Assembly (NCBI GenBank): GCA_964007475.1
Contig: OZ023275.1
Location: 39,303,381-39,367,380 of the forward strand
DNA length: 64,000 nt
Direction: 5' to 3'
Origin: Hybos culiciformis
Taxonomy: Eukaryota > Arthropoda > Insecta > Diptera > Hybotidae
The first letter of the stretch is position 1; every line of letters begins with the position of its first letter. The notes beneath the pieces were generated by a model. It did not search any database, had not been told where the DNA came from, and saw only the letters and a list, made by a program, of their open reading frames with translations. Of the stretch, positions 53,301-64,000 are shown one piece after another. Made by a program: the position numbers and the translations under genes.

Positions 53301-56300
53301 GTTTTCGCTTAAAAATCTATTTAAAAAACACTTCAAAATTTATAATATTAATTTTCAAGTGTAATGTAGTTTACTTTTTTATTGTTATTTAATTTTTTAT
53401 TTTTTATTTTTTTTCAGTTGGAGAGGAAACTATGATTTATTTTTATTTTAACTTTTTAGCATATACATAAATGTCTTGTTCTCTAAATTCACATCTCACG
53501 ATAAGTGAAATTCATTAATTTTGTTACAAGATATGTGAACATTTGAATAACATGTAGGTTATTTAGAAGTGTGGTCTGAGCATAATAAAATTTGTCCTCA
53601 TAAATATAATAATATGCTTAAATAACTTTTGTACAATTTAAGATAAAATATTATTTTAATGAACATGAAAAAAAAAAACACCAACCAGGTCAAATTGCAT
53701 AGTTGTATCTTTGGTCTTTAGAAAAATAAAAGATATAAATACTTAAATAAATAGTTATTTTTATTACATTTATTACACACATTTTTTCAAAGATTCCATG
53801 ATATTGGTTTTTTATTTTCCGTTTCAATTAAGAAAAACGTTAATGGAATCTATTTTAAATATTTTAAATAGTGTTTCTCTTTTTTTTTTTATCAAGTATA
53901 ATTATACCGAACTCAATACTATATACAACATAGATATAGGAAAACAACTCTTTTTAGGTAGAATTAACATTAACTTTATAAATAGTGTGAGAACTCAAAA
54001 ATAAATTTTCAATTAACATTATACTATACATTATAGAAATGTACATAAATACAAAAATAAGTTTTCCTACATTGAAATTTAAAAGCACAAAATTACAGTG
54101 CAATTTTCCTGCACTAAGAATTTTTAGTTACATACCTAAATTTTCTTACCACGTTCTTCGGCTTCTTAAATTTCTTTTTAGTTTTAATTTTCTCGAAGTT
54201 TTTATTTTTAGATTTTTTTTTTTTATCATAATTGTACTGTGATGTGTTTTTCTTTTGTTTTTTTCTTTATCAATAAATATACCAATTTCATTTTTAACTT
54301 AAAAGCCTTAAGGAAATGTTCAAAATATATGTATGTACATACCTAATTATCGTTATTTATTTGAGAAAATAAATGCACGAAAAATTCCATTGATTTGCGA
54401 TGAAAAAAAAAAAAAATTTCTTTCACCACTTCTTTTAAAGGAGCTACAAATTGGTTATTTTTATTCAGACCTCTGTTGAGAAATGATTTTGAAAATAAGT
54501 TTGTTGTTTATTTATTAAATTATTCTTGTTTTGAACCAGTTCTTATACCAACATTGATTAATTTCAATTCGAGTTGTTAATCTGTATTTATTTACAATTT
54601 TTATACACAAATGGGCAAATAAATACAATTTTTGTACAAAAATGGGCAAATAAATACAATTTTTGTACATAAATGGGCCTATAAAAACCTAAAAGCATAA
54701 GATATCGTTAACAACCCTAGATTTTGTAAAAAAGCAATTTTTTTTTTTTGATTAGTCACGTTATTCCTTTACAAGAACCAAAACGAATCAATAAGTTAAT
54801 GACTTTGATAAATTAAACAAAAAATAAAATTTACTGTCAATTTAACAAAATTGCAGCTTTTTTATTTGTTTTACTTTTTTTTTACTATAATTTTTATTCA
54901 TAAATTCATAAATCACGCATAAATTGCAACATAAAAAAAAAATTCAGATTGAATTTTTAAATACAAAATAATTCAAAAAATAATAAAAAAAATTGCCCTC
55001 TAATTTTATGCGACAAAAAATAATGGCAGGAATAAAGTATTGAATTTCTTTTGATTTGAAAAAAAAAAAAAACTGATTGTACAATAATTTTCAATAGGTT
55101 TCTTAATAGCGACATAAATTAAAAAAAAAAAAAAAAGAATACGTACTTCACACATAAACTTTTTTAAAAGCTTAAAAAAGTATCTCGTTAAATAAAATGA
55201 TCTTTGTTTCATTTCCTGCCAACAAAACACTGAAATTAATTGACACATGTTGACCACCCATATATATACATACAACTATGTATATTTTTTTTTTTTATTA
55301 ATTTTTCCTACTCCAAAGAAATAATTCCAAAGTTTAATTTTGAAGTTTGACGAATACTTTAGAGTATCTAAATCAGAAATGATTACTTAATTGGATCAAA
55401 AAAGATATAAATTTAGAAATGAGATTTATAGGACGAAATACCTTAAATTATTATGGGCTATCTGTAATTAATGTAGGACTGAAGTAAATTTCGCTTTAAT
55501 TAATGCTAAAATGTATTCCATATGAATGTACTTTAAAACCATACTTACTTACTTATAAAAAATAAATTATAGAAGAATTGAAACTGCGAATTTTTTTTAG
55601 ATAAGAATCCACGATGTTGTTTTCACCAACTTTTAATTGAATTCTTGTTAGAATAATATTTATATTTTTAAGAGAGCAAAAAAATCTTTTCGCTTCATTC
55701 TAAACATCCAGACGTCTGGATAAGATTTTATAAAATTATATATTTTGTTATACTTATGCATGAGAAAAAAAATTCTAAGAATTTTTTTACTCTGGGAATT
55801 TATTCCGGGATCTTTTGAATTAAAATATGGTGCGTAAGTATCGCAATAAATATAGAATGTATATAAAATTTTTCAAATGATAATTAATGTGCGATTGAAT
55901 AAATAATCTATATAAGAATCGACATAATAATATATTTTAATGCGTTGGGGATCGTTATGTTGTATTTAGTGCTATAGAATTTAGATCACTAAATGGAGTA
56001 TTATATGAGTCAATACACATGCAATCATTTAGATGCATCTGCGTAAATAATGAAAAAATTTAGATGCATGAGCGTAAATAATGAAAAAATTTAGATGCAT
56101 CAGCGTAAATAATGAAATCATTTAGATGTTTCGTATTGAATATTACGTAATACCTAAACAAACATAATATCTCTCACAATATTTCAATACAGCCAAATAC
56201 AAAAAAAAAAATGAGAAAAAATGAGAAGAAAAAATATTCTCTCTTTGCAACTACCTCTCCCCTACGCATTAAAACAGTATATTGGATATGTAAACAAAAT

Positions 56301-59300
56301 TTGTTATACAACTCGTTCTGTGTTTACACAAAAATACATTGACACTTGTCAATTTATATCACTCGACCTTCGGTCTCGTGATATAAGTATTGACTCGTGT
56401 CAATGTATTTTTGTGTATACAGAACTCTTAATTAATAACAAATTTAGTTTACATATACAATAATCTACTATAAATTCATAAATACGTAGAATGTAGATGT
56501 AAAAAAAACTATCACGGAGTCACGATTGATTCTTATTCCAAATTTAAAATTTAAATTTATATTTACTAAACCCTCGGGGGGAGATGCATCCCTAGAGGGC
56601 GCGTCCCCAGGTGGCGGATAGGGAAACGCTCTTTACTAAAACAATTCATTTACTAAATACAAATCAATATATAAGTATTTGAAAAATTAAGAACTCTCAA
56701 TGACGACCATTATTCACAAGTACTTCCTTACAATATGTTGTTCCAAAAACTGAAAAATACTGCAAGAATATTCCCGTCTCTTGTCTTCTGACAACGCAAT
56801 ACACATAATTATATTCCATCATATTAAAATGTATATCGTTAACGTTATATAATCCAATATTCGAAAGTTCGAAAATCGATATTGCATTGAAAATTAAGAG
56901 GACGAAATGATCTATTCTGTTTTTAATTTTAATCACCGTCACAGTATCTTATAAACAATAAGTTATACTTTCTTAGTCTAAATTAAAGAAAAGAAGTCAA
57001 CGCAGTCATTGAAAGAACTTTTTTACCTAATTATTCAAGGTAAATATTTTCGAAAAAAAATCTTATATTTGGATAAAGTATACTTACTGTTTTACGCAAA
57101 TAAAAATTGAAAAACTTATTATTTTGTTACCAGCATCAAATATTGAGATTTCAAATCAATTTTATCGAATATCTAACATATTTATTTTCAGGCTCGTTTA
57201 TCTAATTTTACTTTATTTAAACACTTTTTCTTTCGTTTTAACACAACTTGAAACTTTTCTAGCATTTTTAAAAATATTTTATTTATTATAATTTTATTAT
57301 AATATTATTTTATTTTTAACTTTTCAGACAAAAAGTCTTATTCGCCCCAGATATTATTCATCTGAATTGGGTATAAAAGAAAAATTTTTTATTGGAATTA
57401 TGACATCTCAGGAAAACATAAATACATTGGCTACAGCTATTAATCGAACTGCAGCACATTTAGTTAATAAAATAAAATTTTTCATCAATGCTGATAATGT
57501 AAAAACAAATTTTAGATTAAAAAATATTGTTGGTTTCACAGATATGCGTGAAAATCTTCGGCCATTTCATGTTTTAAAATATATTGCTGATAATTATTTA
57601 GAAGAATATGATTATTTTTTAATAACACCAGATACAAGTTATTTAGATGCAAGAAAAATAATAAATCTGTTATATCACTTAAGTGTTACATTTGATATTT
57701 ATATGGGAACAAAATTAAGTGAAACAAATTTTGACGGTCTGGGAATCGAAACAGATCATCCCAATTATTGTGATTTAAATTCTGGTATTTTATTGAGCGG
57801 TAGTGTAATTAAAAAAATGCGTACAAATTTAGATTGGTGTGTACGAAATGCTGTCACAAATTTTCATAGTATTAATATTGGTAGATGTGTTAAATACTCA
57901 ACAAAAGTGGCCGTTTGTCAAGAAAGTTTTCAGGCAAGTATTAATAATAAATAAAATTGAGCCTTAATTAATTACTAACACTGTCTTTGAATTAGAATAA
58001 TTTTATTTAAAAAATAAGACAAATAAATAATTTGTTAATCTATTAAGCTAAAATACTTAAATTTATTCTTTTTGATTAATTTTATAGGACATTAAAGTAA
58101 AATCATTCAATATCGAAAATTATAAAATTTACAAAGACTTGAAGCTTTTACAAAATGATAATGAATTCAAAAATTCACAAATAATTTATCCCATTACAAA
58201 TGTTGAAGATTTCTACACACTGCATTCTTTTTTTTCTAAGGTAATTTTTATTATTATTTTGTGAATATTATATTTTAAGTGAAATAATGTATATTCTAGA
58301 TTCATTTACAAATTCTAAAAACTAAAAGTTTAGAATTGGAGAAAAAAACTTATAATATTGGAAACGGTACTATTCCGAATAGTATTTTAGAAAAACGTTG
58401 GCCACTCGGTGTATCAGAAGCCGCAATGCCAGAAACACGACATGATATTTTAAATTGGCATTTCCTTAATAAAACACATATGTTTATGCCGAATCATGAA
58501 AATGCTGTCCTACCGTTGAAGCGAATCGATTCCGATGATTTAGAACGGATATTCAATATAACCTTAACATACGCTCAGAAAAAATTTCCAGAAATAACAT
58601 TTAAAATTGTGCATACAATTTATAGACGATTCGATCCAACAAGAGGAATGGATTATCATTTTCATATTAATTTTATTGATGAAAGAACTTTAAATCCTGT
58701 CACAAAAAGGTAAATTAAGAATTCTTGTCTTGAAGACTTAGCAAGGCTTTTAAAATATTAAGTTGAAGTATGTTTTTAATAGAGCTAAAAAAAAGTTTTT
58801 TAAAAAGATTAATTAAATTTTATATAATTGTTCGAATGTTGGTTAATATGTTAAGCCTTTAATTTTACAGTACTGGTGTGAACAGCAATAAATTAAAATT
58901 AAAAACTCATTTATCTCAACTAAAGTTAACTAATTTTTTTTTAGCTTCTATATTGTAAAACCGTTGGGGCGAGTTGAGATCATCAATTCACCTTATGTAA
59001 CTGAAAGTACAAGAATTGCTATTTTGCTCCCTGTATTTGAGCATCAAATAAATAACGCTAATGATTTTATTAAATTATATGAGAAAATTTGCATGGAGAA
59101 GCAGGACAATACATTTTTAATGCTTGTAATATTTTCATAAACATGTTTATTGAAACCAGTAACCTGACATTTTTAATATTATTTTACTATTTCAGATATT
59201 TATTTATAGAAATGAATCATCTGCTAAAGGTGATTCAGATCCATTCCGTTTTATAAAAACACTTGCTATAGATTTATCTACAAAATATAAAATGGATGGT

Positions 59301-60460
59301 TCGCGAATAGCTTGGCTGTCAATAAGGTTGCCAGAAAAATTGAGCTCTGTTTGGAAATATGAAGATATTATGATAAATTCCATTTATGGACACAATGAAA
59401 TATTAAGCTTAGCTGTGACTGATTTATCATTACCAAAATTAGGATTGGACAGTCTTGTTATTTTAGCTTCTAATTCAATGATATTTAGAACAGATTTCTT
59501 GAACAGGGTAAGGAATAAAAATTTTAATTATTTTTTATTAAATGTTTGTTCGATTATAATTAAAGTTTTTTTTATTATTTCATAAATATCAAGTAGGTTT
59601 ATTTAAATGATTCAGGTTCCGAAAGAGTAAATATGCAAAACTACTTGAGAGAATAATAAAAATAATAAAATAACACTATACTTAATTTTTGACTACATGC
59701 TATGAAACTTTTCTTTAAAATAATAGTTGACAAATAATAATAAGGAATTGAAAAATTATTAAAGTTCAAATTTTTTGCAGGTTAGAATGAATGCTATTCA
59801 AGGATTTCAAATTTTTTCTCCTATTGGATTTCAACTGTATCCATGTAAATTTGCAAATTTTTGTAAAGAATGTGATTTATGTGATGTTTCGCAAAACAAT
59901 GGATATTTCGACAAACATAATTATGATGTCATTTCATTTTATAGTCGAGATTATGTTGATGGTAAGCCAATAAGCTTTTAGTTTATTCAGTTTTTCGATT
60001 CCGATTATAAGATATCATTTAATATACAAACTAAATTACGGGTTTATATATATTAAGTTAAATGGATCAAATAATAATTGTTGCTATTTGTTGTTTTTAC
60101 TTTTTAGCAAGAAAAAAATTGGAAGATAAGGTTACAATTATTAAGAGTGATAGTGACATTGAGAAATTACTTTATCGTAATGACAAATCAATCAATAATG
60201 TTGCTGATGTTTTTGTAAAAGCGCAATTGCAAATTCACATATTGCGTGGGATTGAACCAAATTTAAGATTTGGAAACTCAATTAAAAATTTTATTTTAAA
60301 CAAAAAAAATCAAAAACTACCGCAATGCCCATATAATAAAAATATTAATAAGAAACAAAAATTATTATTAGAAAAAAAGTGTATACATTTAGCATCTAGA
60401 AAATCAATTGGAGATGCCATTATTAGGTACGAAGATAAAAAATCTGCTGATACTTTATAG
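50382..60460 (+). CDS. Chondroitin polymerizing factor homologue (CHPF/CHSY family)
   Basis: Eight exons: 50382-50594, 57328-57933, 58088-58240, 58300-58709, 58945-59125, 59196-59507, 59781-59961 and 60108-60460, giving 802 aa (human CHPF is about 775). An in-frame TGA at 50325-50327 precedes the first ATG, supporting the start. Residues 10-30 form one hydrophobic segment after a basic N-terminus, as in a type II Golgi membrane protein. Family signatures: [14 protein letters not shown] (from about 77), NRTAAH (110), [12 protein letters not shown] (432), [12 protein letters not shown], then [16 protein letters not shown] after the second transferase-like domain. Chondroitin synthases build GlcA/GalNAc chains in the Golgi; CHPF acts mainly as a partner of the catalytic synthase. 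Here the first domain reads PDTS (172-175) where catalytic members have a DDD-type motif, and no DxD is seen in the second, so a helper role is likely. Intron 2 is GC-AG. AATAAA at 60837-60842 is a candidate polyadenylation signal. Confidence 0.93.
54594..54678. repeat. 31-bp tandem repeat, about 2.7 copies
   Basis: The unit ACAATTTTTGTACAAAAATG followed by GGCAAATAAAT repeats three times with few changes (ATGGGC at about 54611, 54642 and 54673). It lies in the first intron of the CHPF homologue. Its period equals that of the minisatellite in the foldback repeat, but the sequence is unrelated. Confidence 0.8.
55934..56471 (+). mobile_element. Foldback/MITE-like repeat, copy B
   Basis: Inverted copy of 17224-17734. 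It runs from ATTTTAATGCGTTGGGG through the 31-bp minisatellite (about 56019-56128), a poly-A tract, CCCCTACGCATTAAAA (about 56261), and the two foldback arms ending AATAATCTACTAT. Between the arms is a 33-nt stem-loop at 56354-56386: a 9-bp stem (TTATATCAC/GTGATATAA), a 2x2 internal mismatch, a 4-bp stem and a three-base loop. Copy A lacks 28 bp of this. No transposase is encoded, and the reading frame of about 80 codons over the foldback also appears in copy A and is not a gene. It lies in an intron of the CHPF homologue, in the sense orientation as drawn. Confidence 0.82.
56571..56631. mobile_element. 61-bp GC-rich insertion flanked by 9-bp direct repeats
   Basis: A block with CCCTCGGGGGGAGATGCATC at its left and CCAGGTGGCGGATAGGG near its right is far richer in G+C than its surroundings. 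It is bounded on both sides by TTTACTAAA (56562-56570 and 56632-56640). That pattern fits a tiny, truncated retroelement or other insertion with a target-site duplication. No coding capacity; the family is not identified. Confidence 0.6.
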
Positions 60461-61468
60461 AAATGCTCAAAAATACTCAAGGAAAGTTATCGGTATTTAT
60501 ATTTTTCGACATGAATCGATATTTATTTTAATATTAATAGGACTTTGATGATGAATGATGATTATGATTAAACTAAATAATTTTAATTTCTGTAGATATT
60601 TGTTATCATTATTTGATATTATTTATTTTTACTATTTGTTTATGAAGTAAGAGCTTAAGACTTGTTTTTTTTATGTAATTATACTTTATCATAATGATAC
60701 CTATGAAGTTATTGTAATGCCGATCAAACTAATTTATTTCTTTATAAGTTACTTTTTTAACAATATGAAATACCTGTACATAACCAATTTTCATATTCAA
60801 CTTCAGTCTTATCAAAAAAAAAATTTAACTCAACAAAATAAAGATCAATACAACATATCTCTAATCGTCTAATCACATGTTCGTGGAAATTAAAAAAACA
60901 TTTTACCATAAATTTAGAAGAAAATATTGTTGAATATTATTCTATACGTTATAAAAAATACCTCAAACAACTAGATGCGAAGCGTAATGTCTAATTTACA
61001 TGCTTGTGATCTATGAATATCAAATCGAATCTTCATTTACACTGCAATTTTATATTCTAACTTTAGGCATTTTTTTTTAATATTTTAATTTTTATTAGGT
61101 TCGTTCCTTCGATTTAGTCATTAATGTTTAGTATAATTTAGATTGTTAAAAATGTTTGTTATCTTTAAGTGCCAATTTGTTTATTTGTAAGTTAAGTACT
61201 AACTAATAAGAAGAAACATCGATTCAGTAATTTGTGATAATAATTATGTATAAAACACAAAATATTATCTGCAACTTTTAATGTTATTTTGTGTTATATG
61301 GTTGTAATATTTTTCATTGAAATATATAAGCTTTAAAAAATATTGAATTTATTTAAATTTTCTTGCATTTTCGCAATTTATTTTTTTTATTGAAACTTTA
61401 TACGTAAAAATTAGCTATTGATACATGTCCAAAAAATTAACAAATCTAATAAAAATTTAGTAAAAAAT
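60461..61468. other. Convergent 3' region between the CHPF and neugrin homologues
   Basis: About 1 kb of AT-rich DNA shared by the two 3' ends. Candidate polyadenylation signals are AATAAA at 60837-60842 on the plus strand and, on the minus strand, TTTATT complements at 61386-61391 and 61348-61353. No additional gene seen. Confidence 0.6.
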
Positions 61469-62735
61469 TTATTTATTCATACCAGGAACTCGGTATAGAA
61501 ATTCACCATCATAATCATAATAGCAATCGTTTACTTTATAAGTAGCATCTTTTTTCCAAATTTTTTTTGGAATATAAATTTTTTCTTTAATTGAACTTAC
61601 ATCAAATTTCCGCATGTCACTTTCACTTAAAACTATTTCATTAGAATCAAATTTTTTAATATTATTCATATTGCTAGTAATTAATTTACCATCAGTTGAA
61701 TTACTAAAAGGGAAATCAGATTTTTTTTCTTGTTCTTCAGCTGAAAAGTTTACAATCTCTTCATTCATTACACTGTCTTCAGATTTCTGAGATGATGATA
61801 AATTTAAATCTCGAAATCTCAAAGGTGTTTTGTTAGTTATGTGACCTTTTATAAAAGTTTCCTCTTCATTACGAACATTTTTTATTGAAGAATTGTCACT
61901 TCTAATTTTTTCCTTTGATTCTAACAATTTTTTTTCGTTGTCGATTCTACTCTCCTTTTTCACAATGTCTAAAAATTCAGTTTTTTCTGGTCTTGGCACT
62001 TCAAATCTGTTTTCCTCGAAATCAATATTTAGATTTTTTAAATCCTCAATGCATCGATCAGTAAATTTTTGTAAATGTTCAGTTAAATGTGGAGGAAGAT
62101 TAAACAATTCTCCACTTTTAAATAATTTCCAATTTTCTAGAACCTTTTGATCATGAATAAATATTCGTTTTTTTGACTTTGGTACCTAAAAAGAACAAAA
62201 AATTATCTTTATTATATGTAATTTTATTCATATCTAGATAGCTACTAATAGAAGCACCTACCTAGTTTAAATCGAAAACAAATTATTAATTTATACAACT
62301 TACCCAATTTGCTTTCAATATTTTATTTATTGTTTCAAAGTCAGCCGGAAAACTTTCTACCAATTTTTCAGTATTCCATTCGTTAGGATCTCGCGTATGT
62401 AAAAATTTTATTTGTTGTTTTTCTGAGAATGTTAAAAAATTCGGTTGTTTTTCATTGAAATATTTTCGTTTAATAATTTGGAACTTAAGATTTTCACTAT
62501 GTTGTCTTATTTCTTCTTGATGCTGTTTCCGAGTTCTGTGAATGTTCATAAAATCAGATTCATAATAGTCTTCAGTATGACCAATAATATCATGATTATC
62601 ATTTTCTAAGTCGTCTTTATTTATCAGTTTTTCTTGAATGATGGCACCAGGGTTTGGACGAATTTTTCTCACATATCTTATTAAATTTAATCTAACTACC
62701 GGAAGATTCACAAACAATTGTTGCATTGAATACAT
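61469..62735 (-). CDS. Neugrin-like mitochondrial protein (NGRN family)
   Basis: Two exons, 62735-62304 and 62185-61469, joined across a 118-bp GT-AG intron (phase 0, TGG|GTAAGT ... TTTTTAG|GTA), giving 382 aa. The N-terminus (MYSMQQLFVNLPVVRLNLIR) is basic and hydrophobic with few acidic residues, compatible with a mitochondrial targeting sequence. The family core runs from about residue 99 (FLTFSEKQQIKFLH) through ESFPADFETINKILKANW to VPKSKKRIFIHDQKVLENW near 162, resembling the helical DNA-binding-like domain of neugrin and yeast Rrg9. The C-terminal YYDYDGEFLYRVPGM also fits neugrin. Human neugrin is needed for 16S rRNA stability and mitochondrial translation. The middle (about 185-330) is charged, low-complexity and poorly conserved. 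The assignment rests on motif recall rather than alignment. It is convergent with the CHPF homologue. Confidence 0.8.
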
Positions 62736-63410
62736 ATTTTTTTTTTACTTTTGTGTTTACTACTGAAATAAAAAAATATGATGTGCCGGTAATAATAAAA
62801 TATTCCTAGTTGTAGTATGATAATAACTAAGCTAGCAAGTAAAGTTGAAATCTATTTCAGTTTTTTGTTTTATTTATCCAAAAGATCCAAGTTTTTGTTT
62901 TTTAAATTTATATGTTAAAATTATCAATTTTTAATTAAACTGAAATTTTATTTTCTCGTTTAAAAAATAATAATTAGGGTTTAGGATTCACTAACAAAAC
63001 AATGAAACAAAAACGATAATAATATGAAATGAATATCAATTATTCAACCAAAATATCAAAGATTTAAAAAATTTCTGAAAGTCAATTTTAAAAACAAAAA
63101 ACAAAAATAAAAACAGCTGATCTGTTTTATATGCAGAGAAATAGCAGAATACACATGAACTCGTACAGACTGTAGAAAAGAAATCTGTTAATGCTGTTGC
63201 TTGGAAAAGAACAGTCGAGCATTAATAACAGCGCGGCCCTAAGTTAAGTCAAACACAAAAATTTAAAAACCAAAAACGTTAATTGGATTGGAGCTGTGTT
63301 GTTTGAAAAATTATATTAAATTTTCAATCATAAATTTGTGTGAAAAATGAAAATTACTGGGGATTGTAGGCGTGTATTATCATCTAATTGCAGCTGCAGT
63401 GCAGAGAATG
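62736..63410. other. Upstream region of the neugrin-like gene
   Basis: Non-coding AT-rich DNA with some less AT-biased sequence around 63110-63250. It should contain the minus-strand promoter of the neugrin-like gene, but no core element is assigned. No protein-like frame seen. Confidence 0.45.
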
Positions 63411-63967
63411 TTTATTAAGAGCCCTCATTGTGAAAAATTGAAAAAAATTGGTCTTAGTTTGGATTTGATTGTAGGGTTACTACAATCTAGACTGAAGTGA
63501 TTTTTTGATATGTTAGAAATTATATAACTGTCTCCAGGGTAGGTGAGGCGGATTTTTTAAATTTTGAGTTTTTTGGCCCAAACGAGCCTTTAAAAAACTT
63601 GAACACATTTGCTTGGATTCTGAAGTAAAGGAAAAAGATAATAATAAATCTCAAACGCAGAAATAAAGCTAAAACACCACTCTCCAGGGCTGGTGACGTG
63701 AAATTTTGAATTTCTTTAATTTCCTAAACAATTTTTAATTAATTTCATTTATTTCTAAGAATTTTTTAATTTTTTTGATAAATTACAGTTTCTGCACAGA
63801 AATCAAATTCAAATATAGTTTTGTGATTTTCTGGTAGAGGCGTTTTTCGTACAATTTTTGTCGCATTTTTCACGGCCGTTTATTTTCTGTAAAATAAAAC
63901 AAAAAAAACTGCAAAAATAGAAAACAGAAATAGAAAACAGAATTTCAAGTGGAGGGCTCTTAATAAA
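63411..63967. mobile_element. TIR element with TTAA-type ends (557 bp)
   Basis: TTTATTAAGAGCCCTC at 63411-63426 is matched perfectly, inverted, by GAGGGCTCTTAATAAA at 63952-63967. Within each end TTAA is followed by GAGCCCTC, so the element could be read as GAGCCCTC...GAGGGCTC flanked by TTAA target duplications, as for piggyBac- or Kolobok-type MITEs. Internally CTCCAGGG(T/C)(A/T)GGTGA occurs twice (63534 and 63682). No transposase is encoded. Confidence 0.72.
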
Positions 63968-64000
63968 ACTTTATTGATTAAGCGAAAATTTCTCACTGCT

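Larger units (their letters stand above)
50595..57327 (+). other. First intron of the CHPF homologue (6.7 kb)
   Basis: Donor CAG|GTAAGT at 50595 and acceptor TTTTCAG|ACA at 57327, phase 0. AT-rich, no coding exon seen. It holds a 31-bp tandem repeat (54594-54678), copy B of the foldback repeat (55934-56471) and a 61-bp GC-rich insertion (56571-56631). An imperfect hairpin with arms around CAGTCCGAA / TTCGGACTG lies at about 51026-51061. Confidence 0.9.

Noticed and set aside
56697..56942. 81-codon minus-strand frame in the CHPF intron
   Set aside because: Composition is less biased than its neighbours, but no domain, splice partner or homology is recognisable; it is probably repeat-derived or chance.
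57367..60460. Several independent short genes on the plus strand
   Set aside because: They join in phase through good splice sites into one CHPF-like protein.

Overview
The window is animal, almost certainly insect, nuclear DNA: very AT-rich, with intron-split genes using GT-AG (and one GC-AG) junctions, long non-coding stretches, homopolymer and microsatellite tracts, and several small terminal-inverted-repeat elements. The proteins are insect-like. The Arp2 homologue carries the five-residue DLHVD insert that I recall from the Drosophila protein, and the large zinc-finger gene is the hindsight/pebbled (RREB1) family member. I cannot place the insect order from this sequence alone.

Layout. 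1-31563 holds no gene I can support; it is probably upstream sequence and/or the 5' intron of the zinc-finger gene. It contains a foldback repeat (17224-17734), a 932-bp inverted-repeat element with two tRNA-like modules (23048-23979), a tandem duplication (26331-26701) and a GATTAATC cluster (30668-30750). 31596-37688 (+) is a complete three-exon pebbled/hindsight gene (1807 aa, 15 zinc-finger-like units). 37689-42382 is AT-rich intergenic DNA. 42383-47748 (-) is a complete eight-exon Arp2 gene (399 aa) with a 15-nt microexon. 47749-50381 separates Arp2 from the divergent gene 50382-60460 (+), an eight-exon chondroitin polymerizing factor homologue (802 aa) with a 6.7-kb first intron. The divergent spacer carries one inverted-repeat element nested inside another, and the first intron carries a second, inverted copy of the foldback repeat. 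61469-62735 (-) is a two-exon neugrin-like gene (382 aa), tail-to-tail with the previous gene. 63411-63967 is a TTAA-flanked inverted-repeat element.

The four genes are unrelated in function: a transcription factor, an actin-nucleation subunit, a Golgi glycosaminoglycan polymerisation protein and a mitochondrial protein. There is no operon-like logic. I reconstructed all exon chains by matching splice signals, reading-frame phase and protein-family continuity. I see no new multi-gene system. The most notable points are the Arp2 microexon, the tandem CAGCAG acceptor and 58-nt terminal intron of pebbled, the GC-AG intron in the CHPF homologue, and the composite repeat elements.
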